DNA from: Mongoliitalea daihaiensis
GTDB taxonomy: Bacteria > Bacteroidota > Bacteroidia > Cytophagales > Cyclobacteriaceae
Assembly: GCF_021596945.1 (NCBI RefSeq)
Contig: NZ_CP063779.1
Location: 2,578,001-2,642,000 of the forward strand
Direction: 5' to 3'
Length of the DNA stretch: 64,000 bases
Made by a program: the position numbers and the translations under genes. This document shows positions 34,226 through 42,782 of the stretch, one piece after another. The notes beneath the pieces are model-generated. The model was not told the DNA's origin. It saw only the letters and a list, made by a program, of their open reading frames with translations, and made no database searches. Position 1 is the stretch's first letter; every line of letters starts with the position of its first letter.

Positions 34226-35080
34226 ATGAAAATATTTGAAGAATTTGATCTGACAAATTATAACTCATATAAAATTCATTCTAAGTGTAAGAAAGCTTAT
34301 TTTCCAGATTCAGAGCAAGATATAGTTGATTTGTTCTCCAAAAAGCAAGATTATATTTTATTGGGTACAGGTCATAATGTAATTTTGTCAAAATCGTACT
34401 ATGATAGAGAGTTTATAATTTTTAATGGTAATTTCTCAAGGTTAGGCAAAAGTATTAATGGTTTACTGGAAGCTGAGTCGGGTGTAACGATGTATGATTT
34501 GAGTCTTTTTGCATTAGATCATGGGTTGACAGGGTTAGAGATATTTTATGATATTCCGAGTTCGCTTGGTGGAGCTATAGTTATGAACGCTGGCGCAAGT
34601 GGAGAGGAGATTAAAGATGTGTTGGTTAAGGTTCGTTATTTGGATTTAGTAGATTTGCAGGTTAAGGAGATCCTTAAGGAAGAAATGGATTTTCAATACC
34701 GAAATAGTTTTTTTCAGAAAAATACAAACAAGATTGTAATTAAAGCTTGGCTAAAGCTTAAAGTAGGAGATTATGAGAAAATAAAAACAAAGATGGAGCT
34801 GATAAGAGCTCAGCGGTGGCAAAAACAGCCTAGAGACTTTCCAAACGCTGGCAGTGTTTTTAAGAGGCCAAAAGGGTATTATGTTGGATCTTTAATTGAC
34901 GAATTGAAGCTGAAAGGTTTGACAAGAGGAGGAGCTAAAGTTTCCGAAAAACACGGAGGATTTATTATTAATTTTAATAATGCTAGTGGAAATGATATTA
35001 TTGAATTGATTTCCGAGATAAAGGGTAGGGTATTGGAAAAATTTGGAGTAAATTTAGAAGTTGAACAAAGAATAGTATAG
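34226..35080 (+). CDS. MurB-like UDP-N-acetylenolpyruvoylglucosamine reductase within the polysaccharide locus
   Basis: A 284-residue FAD-dependent reductase of the MurB type. Visible elements are the FAD-binding LLGTGHNVILS and IPSSLGGAIVMNAGASGEEI, the active-site Arg159 (QYRNSFF), the proton-donating Ser210 (NAGSVFKRP) and Glu near the C-terminus (LEVEQ). MurB reduces the enolpyruvyl group placed by MurA to a lactyl ether, giving UDP-MurNAc. With the murA-like gene 1.3 kb upstream it forms a complete two-step pathway inside a surface-polysaccharide cassette. It starts one base after the wzx stop. Confidence 0.9.
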   Translation: MKIFEEFDLTNYNSYKIHSKCKKAYFPDSEQDIVDLFSKKQDYILLGTGHNVILSKSYYDREFIIFNGNFSRLGKSINGLLEAESGVTMYDLSLFALDHGLTGLEIFYDIPSSLGGAIVMNAGASGEEIKDVLVKVRYLDLVDLQVKEILKEEMDFQYRNSFFQKNTNKIVIKAWLKLKVGDYEKIKTKMELIRAQRWQKQPRDFPNAGSVFKRPKGYYVGSLIDELKLKGLTRGGAKVSEKHGGFIINFNNASGNDIIELISEIKGRVLEKFGVNLEVEQRIV

Positions 35081-35086
35081 GTTTTG

Positions 35087-36046
35087 ATGTTAGTTAGTAT
35101 TGTTTCAGTCTTTTATAATCGAGAAGATGTTGTTGATTTTTCTGTTGAAAGTTTGCTTAAGCAAACTTATGAAAATATAGAGATTATTTTATGTGATGAT
35201 GGATCGTCAGATAATACTTATAAGAAATTGAAAGTCTATGAATCACTGGATGATAGAGTGAGAGTGATACATCACCCGAATATCGGTTTTACAAATTCAA
35301 TTCTAAAAGCTGTTGATAAAGCTGTTGGAGAATTGATAGCCATTCATGGGTCTGGAGATTACTCTTATCCTGAAAGAATTCAAAAACAGGTGAATTACTT
35401 GATAGAAAATCCATCTGTAGGAGTAGTAGGTTGTTTGTTTGAAAGGGAGGATTTGGTCCTTAATAGGAAGGTGGTTGTGGAACGTAGCAAAAGTGATGAT
35501 GTGTTAAATAATATTTGCGTGAGTCACGGAGAAGTAATGTTCAGAAAAGATGTTTACAGTGCAGCAGGTGGATATAGGCCTTTTTTCCATTTTTCACAAG
35601 ATAGGGATTTGTGGTTAAGGATGTCGTTATCCTGCAAGTTGGATTTTGTTCCTGAAGTTCTCTATACGGCTTTTACAAGAAATGATGGAGTAACCGGAAA
35701 TGCTTATAAACGGGCAATTCAACTGTATTTCGCAGAAATGGCAAAGCAGATGTATGAAATGAGAAAACAAATTGGTTGGGATTTTATCGATCGATTTGGA
35801 AATAACGCTTGGGTGTTTATGAGAAAGTCCAAACGATTGGGAAAGGAATTGATGAAGCATTCACTATGGGCATTCAGGCAGGGTTATACCAAAGAGGCGA
35901 ATAGGATTTTAAGTATAGCAAAAGATCAATCTAATACATTTTCAATATCGTTGATGTCTACAACAATATTTTTTTTAGGTCGATTTGAGAATGGGCCCTG
36001 TTATTTATCAAGAATTCTGGACTTCAAACGAAAGCTTCTTAAATGA
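35087..36046 (+). CDS. Family 2 glycosyltransferase
   Basis: About 319 residues from ATG 35087. GT-A fold with VSIVSVFYNREDVVDFSVESLLKQTYENIEIILCDDGSSDNT, then the nucleotide/metal region (HGSGDYSYPERIQ, which replaces the usual DxD by an unusual GSGD) and the acceptor-side SQDRDLWLRMSL. It adds one sugar to the lipid-linked repeat unit on the cytoplasmic face; donor and linkage are unknown. The gene lies 6 bases after the murB-like gene and overlaps the polymerase start by 4 bases (ATGA). Confidence 0.9.
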   Translation: MLVSIVSVFYNREDVVDFSVESLLKQTYENIEIILCDDGSSDNTYKKLKVYESLDDRVRVIHHPNIGFTNSILKAVDKAVGELIAIHGSGDYSYPERIQKQVNYLIENPSVGVVGCLFEREDLVLNRKVVVERSKSDDVLNNICVSHGEVMFRKDVYSAAGGYRPFFHFSQDRDLWLRMSLSCKLDFVPEVLYTAFTRNDGVTGNAYKRAIQLYFAEMAKQMYEMRKQIGWDFIDRFGNNAWVFMRKSKRLGKELMKHSLWAFRQGYTKEANRILSIAKDQSNTFSISLMSTTIFFLGRFENGPCYLSRILDFKRKLLK

Positions 36047-37338
36047 GTTCGTTGGTAATCAAGAGGAATAAGTTGGAAAGATTTTTTGTTCTTATTCTTT
36101 TGTTTATAGTGGTTTATTTTCCTCCTTTAAGATTTCTCATGATATCACCAGAATATCTTATGATACTCGGTTTTTTAGGCTGGATTATTCTTCATTTAAA
36201 CCTATTTAAACTGGGAATAACCAAAAAGGCTATATTTGTATTCACTCTGACTTTTGGACTTATGCTATTCTACTTGTTTCTACGAGAGTACTTGAGTACT
36301 GGAATTAAGGACATAGGGTACCAACATCTATATTGGGTTAAACAGGTACGTTTTTTTGTGAATATACTTTTTATTTCACTTCCATTTGCGCTACTCCTCT
36401 ATAAACTGAAATGGACTGTTGAGGGCTTGTTGGAAGCATTTGTTATTGTTGCAGTTGTCCAATCTGTCTTTGCTGTCGTGATGTTATTAATTCCTTCTTT
36501 TAAGGATTTTGTTACATTAGATCTTCTGGATTTACAATTTATGTTTGATAAAAAAGAATATTTATTATTTTTTAGAATTTATGGATTATCTTCTGAATAT
36601 TTGTTTACTTATCCTATATTTCAGGGTTTCGTTTTGATGATCATTTTTACGATGGTCGCTCAAGGGGTTTATAAATATGTTTGGTTTGTACCCTTAATAA
36701 TAATAAGCATAGTTTTTAATGCCAGAATTGGGATAGTTGCTATACCAATTATTCTTTTTGTCTATTTTGTTTTTGCTTTAAGAAAATCTGATGCCTTTGT
36801 AAATCTTTCAAAGTTTTTTAAAACTTTTTCTGTTGTTTTGCTGGCGGTTTTATTGTTAGTTATTAATGTTTCATTGTTTATTGATCCAGAAATATTTACT
36901 TATATGGTCTTAAGGGGTTTGGAGGAGAATTCAACTGGAGCTAATCATTGGGACAATCTATTTGAAAGAATGCTGGTGTTACCAAGTAGTATTGGAGGGA
37001 TTTTCTTTGGTGAAGGAAGGTATTTGTATGGAAACGTTTATGACGTTCAATCTGATATTGGCTATATTAATGATTTGTTGTTTGGTGGAGTATTCTATAT
37101 TGTTTTTTATTTTAGTATGTTATATTATTTGTTTAGAAAAAAATATCACAGTTTTACAAGAATTCAAAGAGTGTTGTTTTCTGCTGTGTTTTTATACATA
37201 ATTTTATGCAATTATAAAGGGCCGTTGCTAGTGAATAATGGCTTTTTAAGGGCTGTATTTATCATCCTTTTTCTTCACATATTAATGAGTAAAAATGAAT
37301 CAAAATCCCTTAGTTACTATAGTGACAGTGTCGTATAA
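36043..37338 (+). CDS. O-antigen/capsule polymerase-like membrane protein (Wzy candidate)
   Basis: A 431-residue protein with about 11 hydrophobic segments, for example LILLFIVVYFPPLRFL, AIFVFTLTFGLMLFYLF and YVWFVPLIIISIVF. A larger polar loop lies between about 285 and 335, the usual layout of Wzy polymerases. Sequence conservation in this family is very low, so the call rests on topology, on position between glycosyltransferase genes and on the otherwise complete Wzx/Wzz/Wza set. It overlaps the next glycosyltransferase by 44 bases. Confidence 0.78.
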   Translation: MSSLVIKRNKLERFFVLILLFIVVYFPPLRFLMISPEYLMILGFLGWIILHLNLFKLGITKKAIFVFTLTFGLMLFYLFLREYLSTGIKDIGYQHLYWVKQVRFFVNILFISLPFALLLYKLKWTVEGLLEAFVIVAVVQSVFAVVMLLIPSFKDFVTLDLLDLQFMFDKKEYLLFFRIYGLSSEYLFTYPIFQGFVLMIIFTMVAQGVYKYVWFVPLIIISIVFNARIGIVAIPIILFVYFVFALRKSDAFVNLSKFFKTFSVVLLAVLLLVINVSLFIDPEIFTYMVLRGLEENSTGANHWDNLFERMLVLPSSIGGIFFGEGRYLYGNVYDVQSDIGYINDLLFGGVFYIVFYFSMLYYLFRKKYHSFTRIQRVLFSAVFLYIILCNYKGPLLVNNGFLRAVFIILFLHILMSKNESKSLSYYSDSVV

Positions 37339-38125
37339 TAGTGAAAAATATATTGATGACACCTTTAAATCCGTACTAAATCAAACCTATCACAACTTTG
37401 AGTATATCTTAATTGATGGTAAATCAACAGACGAGACCCTTACGAAAGCTCGTGCATTTAAAACAATTCTAGATCAAAAATTTACTATTATTTCAGAAAA
37501 GGATAAGGGCATTTACGATGCTATGAACAAAGGAATAAAATTAGCAAAAGGAGAGTTGATTTGTATTTTAAATAGCGATGATTTTTTTGAGCCGACTGCA
37601 TTAGAAAGCTATGTGGATATTTATAAGAGAAATGATCTTACAAATAACCTGATAATTGTTGGTGACGCTAACATGGTTGATATTGAAGGGAATCTGAGGT
37701 ATTTTCGTAAAAATAACCAGGCAATTCTTAACGATCAAATTGAGTTTACAATGCCATTGGTTCACCCTGCCTTTTGTGTCCATGAAAAGGTTTATAATAA
37801 ATTGATAGGACTGTTTGATACCAAGTTCAAACTGATCGCTGATTACGATTTTACATATAAAGCTTTTAAATCTGGTAAAGTTGATTTTAAATTCGTTGAT
37901 AAAGTAACTGTCAATATGCGGGAAGGTGGAGTTTCAGATGTTTTCGATTTGGAATTAATTTGGGACAGAACAATTGCCAGATATAAAATCAGGAGGCAAT
38001 ATCAAAGTTTCTTTATCAACATTTTACTTTGTTTAAAGTTCTATAGTGAGGAAATGGTCAGACAATTTCTCAAAAAAAAATTTAAGAATACAAAATTGTT
38101 AAAAACAAACCGTAAGCATGATTAA
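37295..38125 (+). CDS. Family 2 glycosyltransferase
   Basis: A 276-residue GT2 enzyme. LVTIVTVSYNSEKYIDDTFKSVLNQTYHNFEYILIDGKSTDET is the nucleotide-binding start, SEKDKGIYDAMNKGIKLAKGELICILNSDDFFEP includes the DD metal motif, and LIADYDFTYKAF is the acceptor-side aspartate region. The DKGIYDAMNKG motif is typical of WcaA/WcaE-like colanic-acid type transferases. It overlaps both its neighbours (44 and 8 bases), which shows tight coupling in the cassette. Confidence 0.92.
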   Translation: MNQNPLVTIVTVSYNSEKYIDDTFKSVLNQTYHNFEYILIDGKSTDETLTKARAFKTILDQKFTIISEKDKGIYDAMNKGIKLAKGELICILNSDDFFEPTALESYVDIYKRNDLTNNLIIVGDANMVDIEGNLRYFRKNNQAILNDQIEFTMPLVHPAFCVHEKVYNKLIGLFDTKFKLIADYDFTYKAFKSGKVDFKFVDKVTVNMREGGVSDVFDLELIWDRTIARYKIRRQYQSFFINILLCLKFYSEEMVRQFLKKKFKNTKLLKTNRKHD

Positions 38126-39326
38126 AAGATTAAGATTTTTGATTCCTGATAAACTTAAGCAGCGTCTTCTTTATCCAGGGTTTTATCTTTCAAACTTTAA
38201 AAAGACTGTTTTTAATAAATCTTTTACTAATTTTACAATTATTAGTGCTGGCTATAAAAATGAGTTTGGAGGTTATTTTAATATTCCGATTTCAAATAGT
38301 GTGGGAGATGTTTTGTTCCATGGTACTGATGAATCAGCCTTTTCTTGGCTTCCAAAGGGAAAAGTAGCAATATGTATAAAAAACGAAAAGCAGGAGAGGG
38401 CTGTAACCATTTCATACTCAAAGGCCTGGAATTGGCAACAGGGTGCTTTTTTAAGATGGCTATCTGATGAATTAATTTGCTTTAATGATTTTGATGAAAT
38501 TACGGGTGATTACTTCTTGAAAATAATTAATAAAGAGGGTGAACTCAAAGGAAAAATTCGATATCCTTTAGGGGCCATAGATCAGACAGGAAAAACAGGA
38601 GTTTCATATAGTTTTGAGAGATTAAGTGTTCTTAGGGAAGATTATGGATATTTTGCAAAGGAAAACCTAGATGTTACAACTATTTTAAATGATTCAATAG
38701 CATTTAGAGTCATAAATCTGGAAGCTAATGATGTAGTTAGTTTGATTAAGTTCGACGCCTTAAGAAAGGTTTTAAAAATTAGTCCTGAAAAGGATAAAGT
38801 TAATCATTTTGAATTTAGCCCTGATGGGAGAAAATTGGCATATTTGTACAGGTATTGGTTAGGAGGTACAAAGTTTACTAAACTTATGGTGTTTGATTTG
38901 GATAAGGATTCAAATTCAATAGTAGGTGAAGAAGATTTTTATTCTCATTTTTGTTGGGTGGATAATGAAAAATTAATTGTGTTTGGTCAGCTTGATAACG
39001 TAAATAAATTTTTTGTGTTAAATGTTACGTTAAATAAAAAAATTGTTCCGAATTACTTTGTGCCTTTGCACGATTCTCATCCAGCGACAAATTTGGAAAA
39101 TATACTTGTTTTCGATAGCTATCCCAGTTTTTTAAGGAAATCAAAAATCTATTTGTTGGATATTAAAAAAGGATTTAATTCAATGATCTATGAAACAATC
39201 CATCATCCAAAGTTTAGGGGGGTGAACCGAATAGATCACCATCCAAGAGTAAATCATGACGGGACGAAGGTATATATTGATGTTCCTAGTGGGACTAATA
39301 GAAAATTTGGAGTAGTTGAGTTGTGA
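38118..39326 (+). CDS. Predicted TolB-like beta-propeller protein of polysaccharide loci (unknown function)
   Basis: A 402-residue protein with no signal peptide and no membrane segment. It shows repeated propeller-like blades: NWQQGAFLRWLSDELICFNDFD, HFEFSPDGRKLAYLYRYWL, HFCWVDNEKLIVFGQLD and HPRVNHDGTKVYIDVPSG. Related proteins occur among glycosyltransferase genes in surface-polysaccharide clusters, but I cannot name a function. The cytoplasmic location and tight coupling (8-base overlap upstream, 3 downstream) suggest it acts with the glycosyltransferases, perhaps as a scaffold or a sugar-binding or modifying enzyme. Confidence 0.7.
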   Translation: MIKRLRFLIPDKLKQRLLYPGFYLSNFKKTVFNKSFTNFTIISAGYKNEFGGYFNIPISNSVGDVLFHGTDESAFSWLPKGKVAICIKNEKQERAVTISYSKAWNWQQGAFLRWLSDELICFNDFDEITGDYFLKIINKEGELKGKIRYPLGAIDQTGKTGVSYSFERLSVLREDYGYFAKENLDVTTILNDSIAFRVINLEANDVVSLIKFDALRKVLKISPEKDKVNHFEFSPDGRKLAYLYRYWLGGTKFTKLMVFDLDKDSNSIVGEEDFYSHFCWVDNEKLIVFGQLDNVNKFFVLNVTLNKKIVPNYFVPLHDSHPATNLENILVFDSYPSFLRKSKIYLLDIKKGFNSMIYETIHHPKFRGVNRIDHHPRVNHDGTKVYIDVPSGTNRKFGVVEL

Positions 39327-40165
39327 AAGTTTCTATTGTATTGGCTTGTAGAGATAATACAGGTAGTTTGCAGGATACTATTAGGTCTATTTTAAGTCAG
39401 ACTTATGCTGATTTTGAGCTGATCATAATTGATGACGGGTCTAAGCAACCAGTCGAGTCGACCTTGGCAGGAATCAGTGATCCGAGAATAAAAATATATC
39501 GAATTGAGGGACAAGGATTAGGGAGTGCATTGAATTTTGGTGTTTTAAAGAGCAAGGGATATTATGTTGCTCGTATTGATGATGATGATTTGATGGAAAA
39601 TTCCAGAATTAAAAAACAAATGGACTTTTTAGATAGAAATGAAGATGTTGTATGTGTGGGAACTCAGCTATGGTTTAAATCAGATTATAAATATTGCGCA
39701 TTAAGAAAATTTCCATTAACTCATGAGGAAATTGTAAGAGATTTAATCAAGCTTCGATTTAGCATTGCACATTGCTCAGTTATGTTTAGGAGAAGTTCAT
39801 TTGACCTAATTGGTGGGTACAGAGTAAAAGGCGGAGGACAGGATTTAGATTTATTTTTACAATTTTCCAAGGTTGGAAAATTGGCTAATATAGATGAATT
39901 TTTGACCTACTATAATCTTTCTTTGGGCGGATTGTCTGTTAGGGCACCTAAAAGTAAGTATAGTGCGTATTTGTTTGCTATGAACTCAATTCTCAACGAA
40001 AAAAAGTTTGAAGGTTTCAAAGATGAGATTCTAAATACTGTTAAAACCTTAAAATCAAAATTGAATTTAGAATTTAACTATCTTTTTGCTTTTAAGAGAT
40101 TTCTTCTTATTGGAAAAGTAAAGTTATTAGGAAAGAAAATTGATCTAAACAAAAAAGTAATTTAG
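39323..40165 (+). CDS. Family 2 glycosyltransferase (GTG start)
   Basis: A 280-residue GT2 enzyme starting at GTG 39323, which overlaps the preceding stop (GTGA). VSIVLACRDNTGSLQDTIRSILSQTYADFELIIIDDGSKQP and the DDD metal motif (GYYVARIDDDDLMENSRIKKQ) are clear, as is GGGQDLDLFLQF near the catalytic base. It adds one sugar of the repeat unit. The C-terminal region is Lys-rich and probably peripheral to the membrane. Confidence 0.92.
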   Translation: MKVSIVLACRDNTGSLQDTIRSILSQTYADFELIIIDDGSKQPVESTLAGISDPRIKIYRIEGQGLGSALNFGVLKSKGYYVARIDDDDLMENSRIKKQMDFLDRNEDVVCVGTQLWFKSDYKYCALRKFPLTHEEIVRDLIKLRFSIAHCSVMFRRSSFDLIGGYRVKGGGQDLDLFLQFSKVGKLANIDEFLTYYNLSLGGLSVRAPKSKYSAYLFAMNSILNEKKFEGFKDEILNTVKTLKSKLNLEFNYLFAFKRFLLIGKVKLLGKKIDLNKKVI

Positions 40166-40171
40166 GCTCAG

Positions 40172-40891
40172 ATGAAGCTTTTTGGATATGAAATTAGGGA
40201 TGAATTACCTAATATATTTAGTAATAAAAAAATAATTGTAAATACAATTAATCCACATTCTTATTGTGTGGCTAAATCTGATAGTATATTTAGAAAGTCG
40301 CTTCTAGATTCAGATTATTTGATTCCTGATGGTATTGGGATTGTTCTTGCAACTAAATTTATTTATGGTAAGAGAATTAAAAAAATTTCAGGTTTCGATT
40401 TACATAAATTTACTTTAGAAATTGCAGAAAAAAGTTCGGCAAAAGTTTTTTATCTTGGAGCGACAGAAAACACTTTATTAAAAATTAAAAGTAAAGTAAA
40501 TTTTGAATATCCTAATATCCAAGTTGGTTCTTTCAGTCCACCGTTCAAGCCTAGTTTTACTAAAGAGGAAAATCAATTAATGCTGGATAAAATTAATTCA
40601 TTTAATACTGATGTTTTGTTTGTTGGAATGACAGCACCAAAGCAAGAAAAATGGATTCAAGAAAATAAAGACAAGTTGAATGTAAAGTTTATCAGTGGAA
40701 TTGGAGCAGTTTTTGACTTTTATGCAGGTACAGTTGAAAGGCCTTCCAAGTTTTGGATAGATTTAGGATTGGAATGGTTACCTCGACTAATCGGAGAACC
40801 AAGGCGCTTGTGGAAAAGAAATTTTATTTCAACCCCTGAATTTATATTTGATGTTATAAAGTTGAAGTTATTAGGGACTAGTAATAAGTAA
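40172..40891 (+). CDS. WecG/TagA/CpsF family glycosyltransferase
   Basis: A 239-residue member of the GT26 family, at the typical length. The segments NTINPHSYCVAK, DYLIPDGIGIVLATKF, KISGFDLHKF, VFYLGATENTLLKIK, VLFVGMTAPKQEKWIQENKD, FISGIGAVFDFYAGTVERP and GLEWLPRLIGEPRRLWKR are all family hallmarks, including the catalytic Asp in the PDG motif. Characterised members transfer ManNAc or ManNAcA to a lipid-linked GlcNAc. That fits well with the WecA-type enzyme at the end of this locus as the initiating transferase. Confidence 0.94.
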   Translation: MKLFGYEIRDELPNIFSNKKIIVNTINPHSYCVAKSDSIFRKSLLDSDYLIPDGIGIVLATKFIYGKRIKKISGFDLHKFTLEIAEKSSAKVFYLGATENTLLKIKSKVNFEYPNIQVGSFSPPFKPSFTKEENQLMLDKINSFNTDVLFVGMTAPKQEKWIQENKDKLNVKFISGIGAVFDFYAGTVERPSKFWIDLGLEWLPRLIGEPRRLWKRNFISTPEFIFDVIKLKLLGTSNK

Positions 40892-40943
40892 ATTTTCAAA
40901 GATCTTTTGAATGATTTTGGTCATAAAAAAAGTTAGAGCATAC

Positions 40944-41018
40944 ATGAAAATCTTTGTTTTAACATTTAACCAGGATTTAAAATGGCATAATATGATGAAT
41001 TATCTAAAATCATTTTGA
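40944..41018 (+). pseudogene. Short possible gene remnant before wzi
   Basis: A 24-codon frame (MKIFVLTFNQDLKWHNMMNYLKSF) with a plausible hydrophobic start, reminiscent of the first beta strand of a glycosyltransferase, in the 172-base gap before wzi. It may be the stub of a deleted glycosyltransferase gene, or chance. No further coding signal follows. Confidence 0.25.
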
Positions 41019-41063
41019 TGACCTTCATTTTGAAAATATTAAAATTAATAAAATAACTATTTA

Positions 41064-42719
41064 ATGTATAGTTATTCTTTTGTAAGGGCGCTCCCCATCA
41101 TAATTTTCACTTTTTTTATTTGCGCGGCGGTAGCACAAACTATTCCAGCCGGAAATAAAATCCTAGAAGAATTTAGCAGACGCAATCAATTATTAAACAA
41201 GATTAATAGTGATAATCATTCGTTTACTTTGAGACCATTTTCAAATAAATTAGGTGTTGAAAATGATACAATAAAACTGAACATTGGCTTCACTCCGATT
41301 TATAGTACTACAGAATTTAATTCGAAAAGACCATATGGTTGGGGAAATGGACTCATGATTCCGAATGTGGGACTCCAACAGTATTTTTCAGGCGGAGTTT
41401 ATGTGAAACATAAGTTTTTTGAAATCCAATTACAACCTGAAATGGTTTTTGCCCAAAATAGACAATTTGATGGTGTTTCTGAGGACTTAAATGATGATCT
41501 TATTAGATTTCGTTTTAGGGATTGGAACTTTGGTGATTTTCCTGAAAGATTCGGAGATGTTGCGTATTCTAATTTTTGGTGGGGGCAATCCAAGTTTGTA
41601 TTTAAACTAGGTTCATATGAACTGGGCGCTTCCACCCAAAATATTTGGTGGGGACCGGGTCAATGGAACTCTTTATTATTTTCCAATAATGCTCAAGGCT
41701 TTCCTCATATCACTTTAAATACTCACAAACCAGCAAAAACATTTTTAGGGAATTTTGAAACACAAATCCTAATAGGTAGGCTGGAAAGTAGTAATTTACC
41801 ACCTATTCAAAATGATGATTGGAATCAGCGGTTTTTTAAACCACTTTCTTCTGACTGGAGATATTTAAATGCTCTTTTGATTTCTTATAATCCTAAATGG
41901 ATCCCAAACCTATTTGTAGGTTTGGGTAGGACATTTCAAGTATACAATCAAAGTAGGGGAAATAATTTTGATGATTGGTTACCAATTTTTGAAGCTTTTC
42001 AAAAAGAGCGGTTTTTTGTCGACGGTAATTCTGTTGAGTTTGATGCTAACGATAGAGACCAACAAGTATCTGTTTTTGCTAGATATGTAGTTCCAAAGGC
42101 AAAAGCTGAGATGTATTTTGAGTTTGGAAGAAGAGACCATGCATTAAATTGGAGAGAATTTATTTTAAATCCCGAGCATGCTAGAGCATATCTCTTTGGT
42201 TTTAAGAAACTATTTGATTTGACTGATCAAAAACTTATTCAAGTTAGGGGAGAGATAACTCATCAGCAAGAGTCTGTAAATAGATTTATAAGATATCGAG
42301 GTTTAACTGGATTCCATAGTTGGCATATGCATGATACGCAAAGAGGCTTTACAAATTTTGGACAACCGATTGGGGTTGGTTTAGGGCCAGGCTCAAATGT
42401 TCAAACGATTGAAGTAGCATTAGTTGAAAAATTCGACAAACTTGGATTACTTTTTGAAAGATTAGAAAACAATCAGGGCTTCTTCTACCGTGCCTTTGGT
42501 CAACAAAATGAACACCGCCCTTGGATTGACCTAAGTGTTGGACTTCTCTATGATAAACAATGGGATAATTTGCTCTTAAGTTCTAGGGTACAGCTAATCA
42601 ATGGGATGAATTACCAATGGCAACTCCACCCCGACAGCACTCCTGAATTTCCACGTGGACAAAATCTATTTTCAGTTCACAGTCAGGTAAGTTTGATTTA
42701 TTTGTTCAATAAAAAATAA
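41064..42719 (+). CDS. Capsule assembly protein Wzi-like (outer membrane)
   Basis: A 551-residue protein with a signal peptide (cleavage after AAVAQ). The body is rich in alternating strands typical of an outer-membrane barrel and contains Wzi-family segments such as FSGGVYVKHKFFEIQLQPEMVFA, STQNIWWGPGQWNSLLFSNNAQGFPHI and EFGRRDHALNWREFILNPEHARAYLFGFKK. Wzi binds capsule and anchors it at the surface. Base usage near the 3' end (after about 42.45 kb) becomes more like the flanking conserved genes, suggesting the right boundary of the AT-rich cassette lies inside this gene. Confidence 0.9.
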   Translation: MYSYSFVRALPIIIFTFFICAAVAQTIPAGNKILEEFSRRNQLLNKINSDNHSFTLRPFSNKLGVENDTIKLNIGFTPIYSTTEFNSKRPYGWGNGLMIPNVGLQQYFSGGVYVKHKFFEIQLQPEMVFAQNRQFDGVSEDLNDDLIRFRFRDWNFGDFPERFGDVAYSNFWWGQSKFVFKLGSYELGASTQNIWWGPGQWNSLLFSNNAQGFPHITLNTHKPAKTFLGNFETQILIGRLESSNLPPIQNDDWNQRFFKPLSSDWRYLNALLISYNPKWIPNLFVGLGRTFQVYNQSRGNNFDDWLPIFEAFQKERFFVDGNSVEFDANDRDQQVSVFARYVVPKAKAEMYFEFGRRDHALNWREFILNPEHARAYLFGFKKLFDLTDQKLIQVRGEITHQQESVNRFIRYRGLTGFHSWHMHDTQRGFTNFGQPIGVGLGPGSNVQTIEVALVEKFDKLGLLFERLENNQGFFYRAFGQQNEHRPWIDLSVGLLYDKQWDNLLLSSRVQLINGMNYQWQLHPDSTPEFPRGQNLFSVHSQVSLIYLFNKK

Positions 42720-42782
42720 ATAATTTCGTTAATTTTAACCTTTTAAAATTTTCACTCACTAACTAATTCTATTTAAAATTTT

